Positions 7,275 to 16,282 are shown, numbered from the stretch's first letter. The stretch is DNA of 64,000 nt from 13-2-20CM-66-19 sp963760225 (GCA_963760225.1 CAVXCD010000001.1:960832-1024831); one strand, 5' to 3'. Made by a program: numbers and translations. Notes: generated from the letters alone by a model not told the origin.

Positions 7275-8594
7275 CTAGGATTTGTATTCGACGTACGTTT
7301 CGTCCCGCATGCGCCGCAACCACAGCTCGGTCTCTTCGTCCGACTTGCTGGCGCGGATCGCTTCCATCGCCTGGCGGCGCTTGAGATCGTCGCTGTTATC
7401 GAAGCGGCGGTGGCCGAGCATCTGGACGATGTGCCAGCCGAACTGCGTCTTGAAGGGCTCGCTGATCTCGCCATCCTTGAGCTGCCCGATCGCCTGCTCG
7501 AACTCCGGGGCGAAGGCGCCCGGCCCCGCCCAGCCCAGATCGCCACCCTCGGCCGCCGAGCCCGGATCCTCGGAGGACACCTGGGCGAGGCCGGCGAAGT
7601 CCTCGCCCTTGAGAACGCGCTGGCGCAACGCCTCGAGCTTGCCGCGTACGGTGGCATCGTCCGCCAGCTCGGTGGGTTTCATCAGGATGTGACGCACGTG
7701 GGTCTGATCTTCCATGGCGTTCTCAACGGCGCCGCCGCGCACCTCGTTCAGGCGGATGATGTGATAGCCGGTCGGCGTGCGCAGCGGCTCGCTCACCTCG
7801 CCGGGCTTGAGCTTGGCGATGGTGTCGGCGAGGAAGGTGGGCAGCTCGCTGCCCTTGCGCCAGCCGAGTGCGCCACCTTCGAGCGCGGTCTGGCTGTTGG
7901 AATAGGCGAGGGCGAGCTTGGCGAAATCCTCGCCGCCCTTGGCGCGATCGTAGACTTCCTGCGCGCGCTTCGCGGCGGCGTCGAGCTGCGCCGGGCTCGC
8001 CTCCTGGCCGACGGCGATGAGGATGTGCGAGACGTTGTACTCGCTGCGCTCGGAGGGCGTGCGCGCCTGCTTCTCGAGGAACTGGTCGATCTCGCGCGGC
8101 GTGACGCTGATGTGCTGCAGCACGTCGCGCTGGCGCAGCAGCGTGATGGTGATCTCCTTGCGGATATCGTCGCGGTAGCTCGGATAGTCGACGCCCTGCT
8201 GTGCGAGCGCGGTGGGCAGCTGCGACAGCGTCATGTTGTTGCGCTTGGCGACATCCTGCAGGGCGCCGTTGAGCATCTCGTCGGTCACCTTCACGCCGGC
8301 GTGCTTGGCCTGCTGCAGCTCGATCTCCTGTATCACCAGGCGCTCGAGCACCTGCTGGCGCAGCACGTTCTGCGGCGGCAGATCGAGCTTCTGCTCGCGC
8401 AGCCGCTCGCTCACCACCTCGACCTGCAACTCCAGATCGCTGTCGAGCACCACGCCGTCGCCCACGATCGCGACCACGCGATCGAGCAGCTCGCCGCGCG
8501 TGGCGAGCTCGCGGGTCTGCGCCCACGCGCCCGGGGCTTGCAGGGCCGCCGCCGCCGCCAGCCCGATCCAGGCCAAAGTCACTGACCGTCGCAT
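7275..8594 (-). CDS. surA: periplasmic chaperone and peptidyl-prolyl isomerase SurA
   Basis: Escorts outer-membrane proteins, LptD included, through the periplasm. The signal peptide is residues 1-26 (MRRSVTLAWIGL to GAWA). Then comes the SurA N-domain (DRVVAIVGDGVVLDSDLELQ), and two parvulin domains beginning near residues 187 (NVSHILIAVGQ) and 298 (THVRHILMKP). The total is 439 residues. The start has GAGGCGG upstream. The frame continues open into lptD, but those upstream residues are out-of-frame lptD sequence. It lies 11 bases after the lptD stop. Confidence 0.96.
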   Translation of the reverse strand: MRRSVTLAWIGLAAAAALQAPGAWAQTRELATRGELLDRVVAIVGDGVVLDSDLELQVEVVSERLREQKLDLPPQNVLRQQVLERLVIQEIELQQAKHAGVKVTDEMLNGALQDVAKRNNMTLSQLPTALAQQGVDYPSYRDDIRKEITITLLRQRDVLQHISVTPREIDQFLEKQARTPSERSEYNVSHILIAVGQEASPAQLDAAAKRAQEVYDRAKGGEDFAKLALAYSNSQTALEGGALGWRKGSELPTFLADTIAKLKPGEVSEPLRTPTGYHIIRLNEVRGGAVENAMEDQTHVRHILMKPTELADDATVRGKLEALRQRVLKGEDFAGLAQVSSEDPGSAAEGGDLGWAGPGAFAPEFEQAIGQLKDGEISEPFKTQFGWHIVQMLGHRRFDNSDDLKRRQAMEAIRASKSDEETELWLRRMRDETYVEYKS

Positions 8595-8605
8595 GTGTTC
8601 CGCCT

Positions 8606-11032
8606 CTACCAGACGCCCTTGAGCGGGCCGGGATTTCTGTTGGTCATTCCCTCGGGCGGCAGATAACCCCGGATCTCCTGCCCCAGGGATGTATCCGTTG
8701 CCGATCCGACACTCGCCAGTCCTCCGAGTTCCAGCTGCAGCCAGACGCCGGTGGACTGGGTCCCGTTGTGATTGCTGACGTAGCGGCGCACCCCGAGGCG
8801 CGCCCGCCAGCAGCAGGCACGATACTCGAAGCCGGCGAAACGCTCCAGGAATCCGACCAGCGGCACCGATACCGGGACGCCGTTCTGCGGCGTGCCGGGC
8901 GCGACCGCCTGCTCCAGGTTGTACTGGTACTCGTGGTCGCTCAGCGAATAGATCCCCCGGGCGAACACGTTCCAGTTGCCCCGGATCGGCCAGGCGCCCG
9001 AGGCCTCGACCTGGTCGAACGTATAACGCTCGTAGCGGTAGGCGAGGTTCACGACCGAGTTGCCGGCAGGCTTGTACTGCAGGTTGAGCTGCGTCTCCTG
9101 GCTGCCCTGAGTCTGCGGGTCCCACAGCACCCCGACGCCGGCACTCCAGTCCTCGAACGCGGTGAGCGCCAGCTGCGCGACCAGGCTGGAGCGCTTCTCG
9201 GTGTCGGTGCCCGGTATCTGCCCGGGCACCGTGCTCGTGCCGCAAAATCCCTGGCACTCAGGCAGCTGAACGCGCGGTGCCTCGAACGAATATGTCTGGC
9301 CGAAGGTCCCGGAAATGAACTGCCGTCCGTTCTGCGCATCCAGCAGCCGGCTCGTGACGGCGAGCGTCACCTGGTCGGCATCGCTCTGCCGGTCGGCGCC
9401 GACGAAGCGGTTGGTGCGGAACAGCTCCACCGGGTTCAACAGGTCCGGGAGTGCGCTGTCGAATACCGGCAGGTCCTGCTGGTCGCGGTAGGGCACCTTC
9501 AGGTACAGCAGGCGCGGCTCGAGGGTGAGGCGGCGCTGGTCGTGCGAGCCGCTGGCGCGCTCGAACATCAGCCCGCTGTCGAAGCTGGCGATCGGCACGG
9601 TGCGCGAGGGCGAGCGCGGCTCGCCGGGCAGCGTGTAGTCGAGCTCGTACTGCGTGGCGCGCCAGGCGAACGCCGGGCGCACGAAGTATCCCGGACCGCT
9701 CAGATCGAGGTACATGCCGGGAGCAATGTCGGCGCGCCAGCCGCTCACCTCGAACGTGCCGCCGGGGCGCTGGAAGTCGACCAGCTCGGAATCGAAGCCG
9801 TAGTGGAAGATTCCGCCGAGGGTGTAGTCGCTGCTGGCGGCGACGCCCGGCACGCGCGCGTACGGACGGTCATCGACCGACAGGGTGTAGTCGATGGTCT
9901 GGAACTGCTGCGCCTCCCCGTCGATCCGCCAGTGCTCGTCGCGGTAGGAGAAGACGGCGCTGCGCTCGAGAAAAGCGGTACTGGTGCCTTCCGGGCCCTG
10001 CGAGAAGTCCTCGAAATAGAACGGATCGCTCACTTCCTCGGCGTGCAGGGTGAGGCGCCAGAAGTCCGGCAGGTCGGCGACATCGAGGAAACGCACGCGG
10101 TCGCGGCTGCCGTCGAAGGACTTGTCGTAGGGCAGGTAGTTCCAGTCGAGCTCGCCGTGCTGATCCGCGGTGAGGAAGCGCAGGTCGCCGCCGAGGTCGG
10201 GACCGGCATGGCTGTACTCGGTCGGCTCGAAGGTGAAATCGACGTTGGGCGCGATGTTCCAGTAGTAGGGCAGCGACAGCTCCAGGCCGCCGTAGGACAT
10301 GTTGCCGATGGTCGGAAACAGAAAGCCGCTCTTGCGCTCGGTCGACAGCGGAAACGACACCCACGGCAGGTAGATGAGCGGCACGCCCATGAAGTCGATC
10401 TGGGCATCGCGCGCGGTGCCGATCTTGGCGCGCGTATCGAGCACGATGCTCTCGGCCTTGATGTGCCATGACTCGTCGTGCAGCGGGCAGGTGGTGAAGA
10501 CCACGCCCTTGAGTCGCAGCACTCCCTGCGGGGTGAGCTGCATCTGCTGCGACGCGCCGCGCGCCGGCCGCTGCAGCAGCGAGAACTGCGCCGAGTCGAA
10601 CTGCGCGCCGGCGCTGGCGGAATAACTGCCGCTCGCGCCGCTCACCTGCACCAGCGAATCGCTGTAGTCGACGTGGCTGTCGGTTGCCACCGAGCCGTTG
10701 CGCCGGTCGAGCTGCGCCTCGTTGGTATGGATGACTCTATCGCCCTGGCGCACCTCGACGTTGCCCTTGAGCGTCGCCTGGCCGGCGTTTTGGGCGACGT
10801 CCGCGTCCACCGCATCCGCGGTCACCTCGATCTTGCTGTCCCGGGCGGGCTTTGCGGGCGCCGTGCCGGCGGTGGGGGAGGCGGGCGCCAGCAGTGCTGC
10901 CACACCGCTGCTGCCCGGCGCCGCCCCGGCCACGTTCTGTGACGGACACGGCGGCGGTTGGTCCGCCCAGGCGACCGGCATCATGCTGCCGAGCGCAACG
11001 ATCGCGGTCCGAAATGGGCTCGAACGCAACAT
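8606..11032 (-). CDS. lptD: LPS-assembly outer-membrane protein LptD
   Basis: Outer-membrane barrel of the LptDE translocon that inserts LPS into the outer leaflet. It has 808 residues: a signal peptide (MLRSSPFRTAIVALG to AWA), an OstA/LptA-like domain (KIEVTADAVDADVAQN to QLDRRNG), then a long aromatic-rich barrel. Cysteines for the interdomain disulfides are present: PPPCPS near the mature N-terminus, TTCPLHDESW, and the CC pair in EYRACCWRARLG. An ATG four codons earlier (11044) overlaps the -10 candidate and is disfavoured. It is divergent from amgK. Confidence 0.95.
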   Translation of the reverse strand: MLRSSPFRTAIVALGSMMPVAWADQPPPCPSQNVAGAAPGSSGVAALLAPASPTAGTAPAKPARDSKIEVTADAVDADVAQNAGQATLKGNVEVRQGDRVIHTNEAQLDRRNGSVATDSHVDYSDSLVQVSGASGSYSASAGAQFDSAQFSLLQRPARGASQQMQLTPQGVLRLKGVVFTTCPLHDESWHIKAESIVLDTRAKIGTARDAQIDFMGVPLIYLPWVSFPLSTERKSGFLFPTIGNMSYGGLELSLPYYWNIAPNVDFTFEPTEYSHAGPDLGGDLRFLTADQHGELDWNYLPYDKSFDGSRDRVRFLDVADLPDFWRLTLHAEEVSDPFYFEDFSQGPEGTSTAFLERSAVFSYRDEHWRIDGEAQQFQTIDYTLSVDDRPYARVPGVAASSDYTLGGIFHYGFDSELVDFQRPGGTFEVSGWRADIAPGMYLDLSGPGYFVRPAFAWRATQYELDYTLPGEPRSPSRTVPIASFDSGLMFERASGSHDQRRLTLEPRLLYLKVPYRDQQDLPVFDSALPDLLNPVELFRTNRFVGADRQSDADQVTLAVTSRLLDAQNGRQFISGTFGQTYSFEAPRVQLPECQGFCGTSTVPGQIPGTDTEKRSSLVAQLALTAFEDWSAGVGVLWDPQTQGSQETQLNLQYKPAGNSVVNLAYRYERYTFDQVEASGAWPIRGNWNVFARGIYSLSDHEYQYNLEQAVAPGTPQNGVPVSVPLVGFLERFAGFEYRACCWRARLGVRRYVSNHNGTQSTGVWLQLELGGLASVGSATDTSLGQEIRGYLPPEGMTNRNPGPLKGVW

Positions 11033-11042
11033 GAAGGGCGGC

Positions 11043-11050
11043 ATTATAAT
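11043..11050. promoter_or_regulatory. bidirectional -10 element between lptD and amgK
   Basis: The self-complementary octamer ATTATAAT gives a perfect TATAAT on each strand: plus 11045-11050 for amgK, minus 11048-11043 for lptD. It is the most AT-rich spot of the 61-base divergent gap. No good -35 is seen 17 bases away on either side. Initiation about seven bases downstream would leave lptD a leader of only a few bases and amgK one of about 37. Confidence 0.5.
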
Positions 11051-11093
11051 GGCGCGCCGCAGCGACGCAGGCCGAAAAACCCATAACTCCCGC

Positions 11094-12149
11094 ATGCTTG
11101 AGACCGACGCGCGACTCGCGCTGATAGAGCGGTGGCTGTCGCGCGAGCTGCGCCTTGAGGTGGCGCGCATCGAGCCGGCCTCGAGCGATGCCAGTTTCCG
11201 GCGCTACTTCCGCGTGTTCGTGGCGCGCGGCAGCTACGTGGTGATGGATGCACCGCCCGGCAGGGAGGACGTGCGGCCCTACCTCAAGGTGGCGCGGCTG
11301 CTCGCGGAATGCGGCGTCCACGTGCCGCAGGTGCACGAGGCGGATCCGCTGCGCGGACTGCTGCTGCTCGAGGACCTCGGCGGCACGCTGTACCTCGAGC
11401 GCCTGCTCGCCGGCGAGGACAGTGAGCGGCTCTATGGCGATGCGCTCGATGCGCTGGCCCGCATCCAGGTGCGCGGCCGTGCGGCGTGTGCGCAGCTTGC
11501 CGCATATGACCGCACCGAGCTGCTGCGCGAGATGGCGCTCATGCCCGAGTGGTTTCTCGGCCGTCACCTCGCGCTCACGCTGTCGGCGGACGACGCGCAG
11601 CTGCTGGCGGCGGCGTTCGAGTTCCTGATCGGCGCGGCGCTGGCGCAGCCGCTGGTGTTCGTGCACCGCGACTACCACGCGCGCAATCTGATGGTGGTCG
11701 CCGAGCGCAATCCGGGCATCATCGACTTCCAGGATGCGCTGCGCGGCCCGGTCGGCTACGACCTGGTGTCGCTGCTGAAGGACTGCTACATCGCCTGGCC
11801 GCGCGCGCGCGTCGTCGGCTGGGTGGCGGCGTTCCGCGCGCGACTGCTGGCGCACGGTGGCGAGAGCGGCGCGAGCGAGGCGGAGTTCCTGCGCTGGTTC
11901 GACCTCGTCGGCGTGCAGCGGCACATCAAGGTGCTCGGCATCTTCTGCCGCCTGTGGTATCGCGATGGCAAGCCGGGCTACCTGCCCGATCTGCCGCGCA
12001 CGCTCGCCTATGTGCGCGAGGTGTGCGCGCAGCACGCGCCGCTCGCCGCGCTCGGCCGCCTGCTCGAGGAGCGCGTGGTCACCGCGCTGCCGCGCGCCAA
12101 CGCGCGCGTCGCCGCCGCCCTGGCCGCCGGCGCCGGGGGCCCGGCATGA
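11094..12149 (+). CDS. amgK: N-acetylmuramate/N-acetylglucosamine anomeric kinase
   Basis: Phosphorylates MurNAc (and GlcNAc) at C1 in the recycling route that bypasses de novo UDP-MurNAc synthesis. The aminoglycoside-phosphotransferase fold shows the Brenner-type motif FVHRDYHARNLMV near residue 190 and the metal-binding IDFQDALRGPVGYD about 20 residues later. It has 351 residues. The start MLETDARLAL is preferred because an earlier ATG (11049) overlaps the -10 hexamer. The identification is strengthened by murU following with an ATGA overlap, and by lptD being the usual neighbour in pseudomonads. Confidence 0.92.
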   Translation: MLETDARLALIERWLSRELRLEVARIEPASSDASFRRYFRVFVARGSYVVMDAPPGREDVRPYLKVARLLAECGVHVPQVHEADPLRGLLLLEDLGGTLYLERLLAGEDSERLYGDALDALARIQVRGRAACAQLAAYDRTELLREMALMPEWFLGRHLALTLSADDAQLLAAAFEFLIGAALAQPLVFVHRDYHARNLMVVAERNPGIIDFQDALRGPVGYDLVSLLKDCYIAWPRARVVGWVAAFRARLLAHGGESGASEAEFLRWFDLVGVQRHIKVLGIFCRLWYRDGKPGYLPDLPRTLAYVREVCAQHAPLAALGRLLEERVVTALPRANARVAAALAAGAGGPA

Positions 12150-12817
12150 AGGCGATGCTGCTGGCCGCCGGCCGCGGCGAGCGCATGCGGCCGATCACCG
12201 ATGCGCTGCCCAAGGCGCTGGTGCAGGTCGGCGGGCGCCCGCTCATCGCCTGGCACCTGGCCGCGCTGGCACGCGCCGGCATTCGCGACGTGGTCATCAA
12301 CCTCTCCTGGCTGGGCGCGCAGTTGCAGGCCGCGCTCGGCGACGGCGGGAAGTTCGGCGTGCGTATTTCCTGGAGCGAGGAGGGGCCGCTGCCGCTCGAG
12401 ACCGGCGGCGGCATTTTCCGTGCCCTGCCGCTGCTCGGGCCGGGCGCCTTCCTGGTCGTGAACGCTGACATCTGGACCGACATCGATTTCGCTCACCTGA
12501 CGCTCGCGCCCGCCGCGCTCGCGCAGCTGGTGCTGATTCCCAACCCGCCGCACCACCCGCAGGGCGACTTCGCGCTGCGCGGCGCTGAGGTGGTCGAGGC
12601 CGCAGACGGGCGCTGCACTTATTCGGGGGTCGGGGTGTACCGGCCCGAGTTCTTCGCTGGCTGCTCGCCCGGGCGCTTCCCGCTGCTGCCGCTGCTCGAG
12701 CGGGCCATCAGAGCCGGACGGGTGCACGGACAGCTGTGGCGCGGCGCCTGGTGCGATGTAGGTACGCCCGAGCGGCTGGAGCACCTGCGGGCGCGGCTCG
12801 CTACGGTACAATCCTAG
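12146..12817 (+). CDS. murU: N-acetylmuramate 1-phosphate uridylyltransferase
   Basis: Transfers UMP to MurNAc-1-P to give UDP-MurNAc, the step after AmgK. The 223-residue nucleotidyltransferase carries the signature MLLAAGRGERMRPIT and the downstream lysine in LPKALVQVGGRPL. The metal aspartate is in VVNADIWTDI, and the C-terminal aspartate segment is WCDVGTPERLE. It is translationally coupled to amgK (ATGA). Short length and context distinguish it from larger sugar-nucleotide pyrophosphorylases. Confidence 0.93.
   Translation: MKAMLLAAGRGERMRPITDALPKALVQVGGRPLIAWHLAALARAGIRDVVINLSWLGAQLQAALGDGGKFGVRISWSEEGPLPLETGGGIFRALPLLGPGAFLVVNADIWTDIDFAHLTLAPAALAQLVLIPNPPHHPQGDFALRGAEVVEAADGRCTYSGVGVYRPEFFAGCSPGRFPLLPLLERAIRAGRVHGQLWRGAWCDVGTPERLEHLRARLATVQS
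12807..12812 (+). promoter_or_regulatory. -10 candidate for lipA
   Basis: TACAAT inside the 3' end of murU, seven bases before the lipA ATG. No ribosome site separates it from the start, so a transcript from it would be leaderless or nearly so. No clear -35 is visible. Confidence 0.4.
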
Positions 12818-12819
12818 GC

Positions 12820-13836
12820 ATGTCGCAGCTGAAGGACATCCGGGTCGTCACCGAGGCCGCGCGTGCGCGCAGTGGTGAGAAATACCTTACGCCGCAGGGC
12901 TTTACCGCGGTGCGCGACGGCATCAAGGGGCGCGCGGCGGCAGCGCCCGCAGCCAGGTTGCCCCCGTGGCTCAGGGCGCGAGCCCCCAGCGGGGAGGGTT
13001 TCCGTGCGGTGCGCGCGCTGGTGCGCAAGCACCGGCTCGCCACCGTGTGCGAGGAGGCGAAGTGTCCCAACATCGGCGAATGTTGGAACGCGGGGACCGC
13101 CACCCTGATGCTCATGGGCGCGGTGTGCACGCGCGCCTGCCGCTTCTGCTCGGTGGACACCGGCAACCCGCACGGCTGGCTCGATCCCGAGGAACCGGAG
13201 CACGCGGCGCGCACGGTCGAGCTCATGAAGCTCGCTTACGTAGTGCTGACCTCGGTGGACCGCGACGACCTGCCCGACGGCGGAGCGGCGCACTACGCGG
13301 CCTGCGTAGCCGCTATCAAGCGGCGCAACCCGCATACCGCGATCGAGGCGCTGACGCCCGACTTTCAGGGCATGGCCGCGAGCGTCACCACCGTGGTCGA
13401 TTCCGGTATCGAGGTGTTCGCACAGAACATCGAGACGGTGCGCCGCCTGACGCACCCGGTGCGCGACCCGCGCGCCGGCTACCAGCAGACGCTCGCGGTG
13501 CTGGCGCACGCCAAGCAACGTCGCCCGGCGCTGCTCACCAAGAGCAGCCTGATGCTCGGACTCGGGGAGACGGACGCGGAGATCCTCACCACGCTGCGCG
13601 ACCTGCGTGCCGTCGGCGTGGACCTGGTGACGCTCGGGCAGTACCTGCGTCCGACCGTGAATCACCTGAGCGTGGAGCGCTTCGTTACACCGCAGCAGTT
13701 CGACGGCTATCGCGGCGCGGCCCTGGCGCTGGGTTTTCTCGAGTGCGTCGCCGGGCCGCTGGTGCGCTCGAGCTACCGCGCCGAGCAGGCGCTGAACCGC
13801 AACAACGCCGGTCTCGACAACTCGAGGCTGGCGTGA
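12820..13836 (+). CDS. lipA: lipoyl synthase
   Basis: Radical-SAM enzyme that inserts two sulfurs into protein-bound octanoate. The auxiliary cluster cysteines are in CEEAKCPNIGEC, the radical-SAM CxxxCxxC is in CTRACRFC, and the C-terminal serine ligand is in VRSSYRAEQ. It has 338 residues. The start MSQLKDIRVV lies two bases after the murU stop. lipB follows with a GTGA overlap, the reverse of the common lipB-lipA order. Confidence 0.97.
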   Translation: MSQLKDIRVVTEAARARSGEKYLTPQGFTAVRDGIKGRAAAAPAARLPPWLRARAPSGEGFRAVRALVRKHRLATVCEEAKCPNIGECWNAGTATLMLMGAVCTRACRFCSVDTGNPHGWLDPEEPEHAARTVELMKLAYVVLTSVDRDDLPDGGAAHYAACVAAIKRRNPHTAIEALTPDFQGMAASVTTVVDSGIEVFAQNIETVRRLTHPVRDPRAGYQQTLAVLAHAKQRRPALLTKSSLMLGLGETDAEILTTLRDLRAVGVDLVTLGQYLRPTVNHLSVERFVTPQQFDGYRGAALALGFLECVAGPLVRSSYRAEQALNRNNAGLDNSRLA

Positions 13837-14552
13837 ACGCCGCGTCCGCTGGCGCGCCGGCCGCGCGCTCCGGCAGCGTGTCGCTGGTCACCGCCGGCGA
13901 GGTACCGCGCGCGCTGGTGCGCTGGCTGGGGCGGGTCGACTACGAGCCGATCTGGCGCGCGATGCAGCGCTTTACCGCCGAACGCGACGCTGCCACCGCC
14001 GACGAGATCTGGTTCCTCGAGCATCCGCCGGTGTTCACCCTCGGGATGAATGCGAACCGTGCGCACCTGCTGGCCCCGGGGGACATCCCGGTGGTGCAGA
14101 TCGACCGCGGCGGCCAGGTGACCTATCACGGTCCGGGACAGCTGGTGGTCTACCCGCTCATCGATCTGCAGCGCCTGCGGCTGTCGATCCACCACTTCGT
14201 CGCGGCCCTCGAGCGTGCCGTGATCGAGCTCGCCGCGCAGTACGGCATCGCCGCTGCCTGCCGCCGCGGTGCCCCGGGGGTCTATGTCGCCGGCCGCAAG
14301 CTCGCCAGTGTCGGCGTGCGCGTGCGCCGCGCCGGCAGCTACCACGGGCTGGCGGTGAACGTAGTGCTCGACCTCGCGCCGTTCCGGCGCATCAACCCGT
14401 GCGGCTATGCGGGACTTGAGATGACGCAGTTCGCCGAGCTCGGCGGCCCGCGCACCGTGGCCGAGTGTGCCGCGGCGCTCGCCCCGCCGCTGCTCGCGGC
14501 GCTGCGCCTGGCGGGCGCGGCGAGCCACGCAGCACCGGCATGCCGGGAATGA
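13833..14552 (+). CDS. lipB: lipoyl(octanoyl) transferase
   Basis: Moves octanoate from acyl carrier protein to lipoyl domains, supplying the LipA substrate. The family motif RGGQVTYHGPGQLVVYPL is present, the catalytic lysine lies in GRKLASVGVRV, and the acyl-cysteine in NPCGYAGLEMTQ. There is no ATG at the N-terminus; the GTG that overlaps the lipA stop gives 239 residues, with about 25 poorly conserved residues before the domain. It is immediately coupled to the sulfate-binding protein gene, an unusual partner. Confidence 0.95.
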   Translation: MNAASAGAPAARSGSVSLVTAGEVPRALVRWLGRVDYEPIWRAMQRFTAERDAATADEIWFLEHPPVFTLGMNANRAHLLAPGDIPVVQIDRGGQVTYHGPGQLVVYPLIDLQRLRLSIHHFVAALERAVIELAAQYGIAAACRRGAPGVYVAGRKLASVGVRVRRAGSYHGLAVNVVLDLAPFRRINPCGYAGLEMTQFAELGGPRTVAECAAALAPPLLAALRLAGAASHAAPACRE

Positions 14553-15589
14553 CGGCGCTGGTTCGCGCGGCGCGCGGCGCCGCGGCCCTGGCAGTTGCGG
14601 CAGCGGCGCTCGCCGCGCTGTCATCCTGCAACCCTGCCGGGCAGGACAGCGGCGCCGGCCAGATCACGCTGCGCAACGTCTCCTACGATGCGACCCGCGA
14701 GCTGTACGTGGATTTCAACGCGGCGTTCGCGCGCTATTGGCAGGCCAAGACCGGGCAGCACGTGCGCATCGATCAGTCGCACGGCGGCTCCGCCACCCAG
14801 GCGCGCTCGGTCATCGAGGGGCTGGCCGCGGACGTGGTGACGCTCGCACTCGCCGCCGACATCGACGCCGTCGCCACGCAGGGCAAGCTGCTGCCGCTCA
14901 ACTGGCAGAGCCTGCTGCCCGACGACAGCTCCCCGTATACCTCGACGATTGTCTTCCTGGTGCGTCATGGCAATCCCAAGGGCGTGCACGACTGGGGTGA
15001 CCTCGTGCGCCCGGGCGTTGCGGTCATCACGCCCAATCCGCGCACCTCGGGCGGTGCGCGCTGGAACTACCTGGCCGCCTGGGCGTGGGCACGCGCGCAG
15101 CCCGGCGCGAACGATGCCAGCGCGCGCGAGTTCATGCGCCGCCTCTACCACAACGTGCCGGTGCTCGATGCCGGATCGCGCGGCGCCACCACCACGTTCG
15201 TGCACAACGAGCTCGGTGACGTACTGGTGGCCTGGGAGAGCGAAGCGCTGCTCGCTATGCGCGAGCTCGGCAACGGCAGGTTCGAGATCGTGGTGCCCTC
15301 GGTGAGCATTCTCGCCGAGCCGCCGGTGGCGGTGGTCGACAAGGTGGCGCTGCGGCACGGTACGCGCGAGGTGGCGCGCGCCTACCTCGGTTACCTCTAC
15401 AGCCCGGAGGGACAGGAGATCATCGCGCGGCACTTCTATCGCCCGCGCGACCCGCAGGTTGCGGCGCGCTACGCGGCGCGCTTTCCGCAGCTGAAACTGG
15501 CGACGATCGCCGACTTCGGCGGCTGGGCGGGTGCGCAACGCACGCACTTCAGCGACGGCGGCGTGTTCGACCAGATCGCGGGTCGCTAG
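14549..15589 (+). CDS. sbp: sulfate-binding protein (Sbp/CysP family), predicted lipoprotein
   Basis: Solute-binding component of a sulfate/thiosulfate ABC importer. Family segments are very clear: NVSYDATRELY, QSHGGSATQARSVI, ADVVTLALAADIDA, YTSTIVFLVRHGNPKGVHDW and NPRTSGGARWNYLAAW. The N-terminus has an alanine-rich hydrophobic stretch ending LSSC, a lipobox, suggesting an anchored rather than free periplasmic protein. The ATG at 14549 overlaps the lipB stop (ATGA); another lies at 14540. It is encoded opposite to, and convergent with, the other transporter genes that end at 15611. Confidence 0.93.
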   Translation: MTALVRAARGAAALAVAAAALAALSSCNPAGQDSGAGQITLRNVSYDATRELYVDFNAAFARYWQAKTGQHVRIDQSHGGSATQARSVIEGLAADVVTLALAADIDAVATQGKLLPLNWQSLLPDDSSPYTSTIVFLVRHGNPKGVHDWGDLVRPGVAVITPNPRTSGGARWNYLAAWAWARAQPGANDASAREFMRRLYHNVPVLDAGSRGATTTFVHNELGDVLVAWESEALLAMRELGNGRFEIVVPSVSILAEPPVAVVDKVALRHGTREVARAYLGYLYSPEGQEIIARHFYRPRDPQVAARYAARFPQLKLATIADFGGWAGAQRTHFSDGGVFDQIAGR

Positions 15590-15610
15590 CGTCGCGCGGC
15601 CGGCAGCGTC

Positions 15611-16282
15611 TTACTCGACCACCAGCTTGTAGCCGGCCGCCGCGGTGCGCAGCAGCGCCGGCGCCGCCGGATCGGACTCGATCTTCTGCCGCAGCCGGTG
15701 CACCAGCTGCTTGAGCAGCTGGCGGTCGCCGCCGCTGCGATGTCCCCACACCTGCACCAGCAGCCGGTCGGAGCTCACCGCGCGCCCGGCATGGGCGAGC
15801 AGCATCTGCAGCAGCCGCAACTCGAGCTTGGTGAGGCGCACCGGTTCGGCGGCGCCGATGCGCACCGTGTGCTCCTCGAGATCGAGGCTGATGCGGCCCG
15901 CGGCCAGCGGCGCGCTGCTCTCCATGCCGGCACGGCGCATGAGCGCCTTGATGCGCGCCAGCAGCGTGCGCGGACTGAACGGCTTGGTGAGATAGTCGTC
16001 GGCCCCCAGGTCGAGCGCTCGCACCAGGTCCTCCTCCTCGCCGCGTACCGTGAGCATCATCACCGGCACGCGCGAGCGCGCGCGGATCGACTCGCACACC
16101 TGGAACCCGGAAAGTCCCGGCATGTTGACGTCGAGTACCACCAGGTCCGCGGATTCGTCCGCGAAGCGCTGCACGGCCGACGGCCCGTCGGCCGCCTTGA
16201 TCACCAGGTACCCTGCCTGGGCGAGGGTGAACGCGATCAGCTCGCGCAGGTCCGCATCGTCGTCGGCGATCAGTACCTTCAT
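15611..16282 (-). CDS. OmpR/PhoB-family response regulator
   Basis: A 223-residue two-domain regulator. The receiver has the acidic pocket IADDDADL, phospho-acceptor DVNMPG near residue 53, the conserved Thr in MLTVRG and the lysine in LTKPFSP. The C-terminal winged helix carries VRLTKLELRLLQMLL, LVQVWGHRSGGDRQLLKQLVHRLRQK and AAGYKLVVE. It overlaps the kinase gene by ATGA and is the last gene of the sulfate-transport operon. Its targets are unknown; autoregulation or control of the sulfate genes is the simplest inference. Confidence 0.94.
   Translation of the reverse strand: MKVLIADDDADLRELIAFTLAQAGYLVIKAADGPSAVQRFADESADLVVLDVNMPGLSGFQVCESIRARSRVPVMMLTVRGEEEDLVRALDLGADDYLTKPFSPRTLLARIKALMRRAGMESSAPLAAGRISLDLEEHTVRIGAAEPVRLTKLELRLLQMLLAHAGRAVSSDRLLVQVWGHRSGGDRQLLKQLVHRLRQKIESDPAAPALLRTAAAGYKLVVE

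Noticed and set aside
7275..9257. Extended surA frame of 660 codons
   Set aside because: The upstream 221 codons lie in lptD out of frame; the signal peptide at 8594 and its ribosome site set the start.
8768..10471. 567-codon open frame antisense to lptD
   Set aside because: Mirror frame of a well-supported barrel gene; no start context, no motifs, composition typical of GC-rich shadows.
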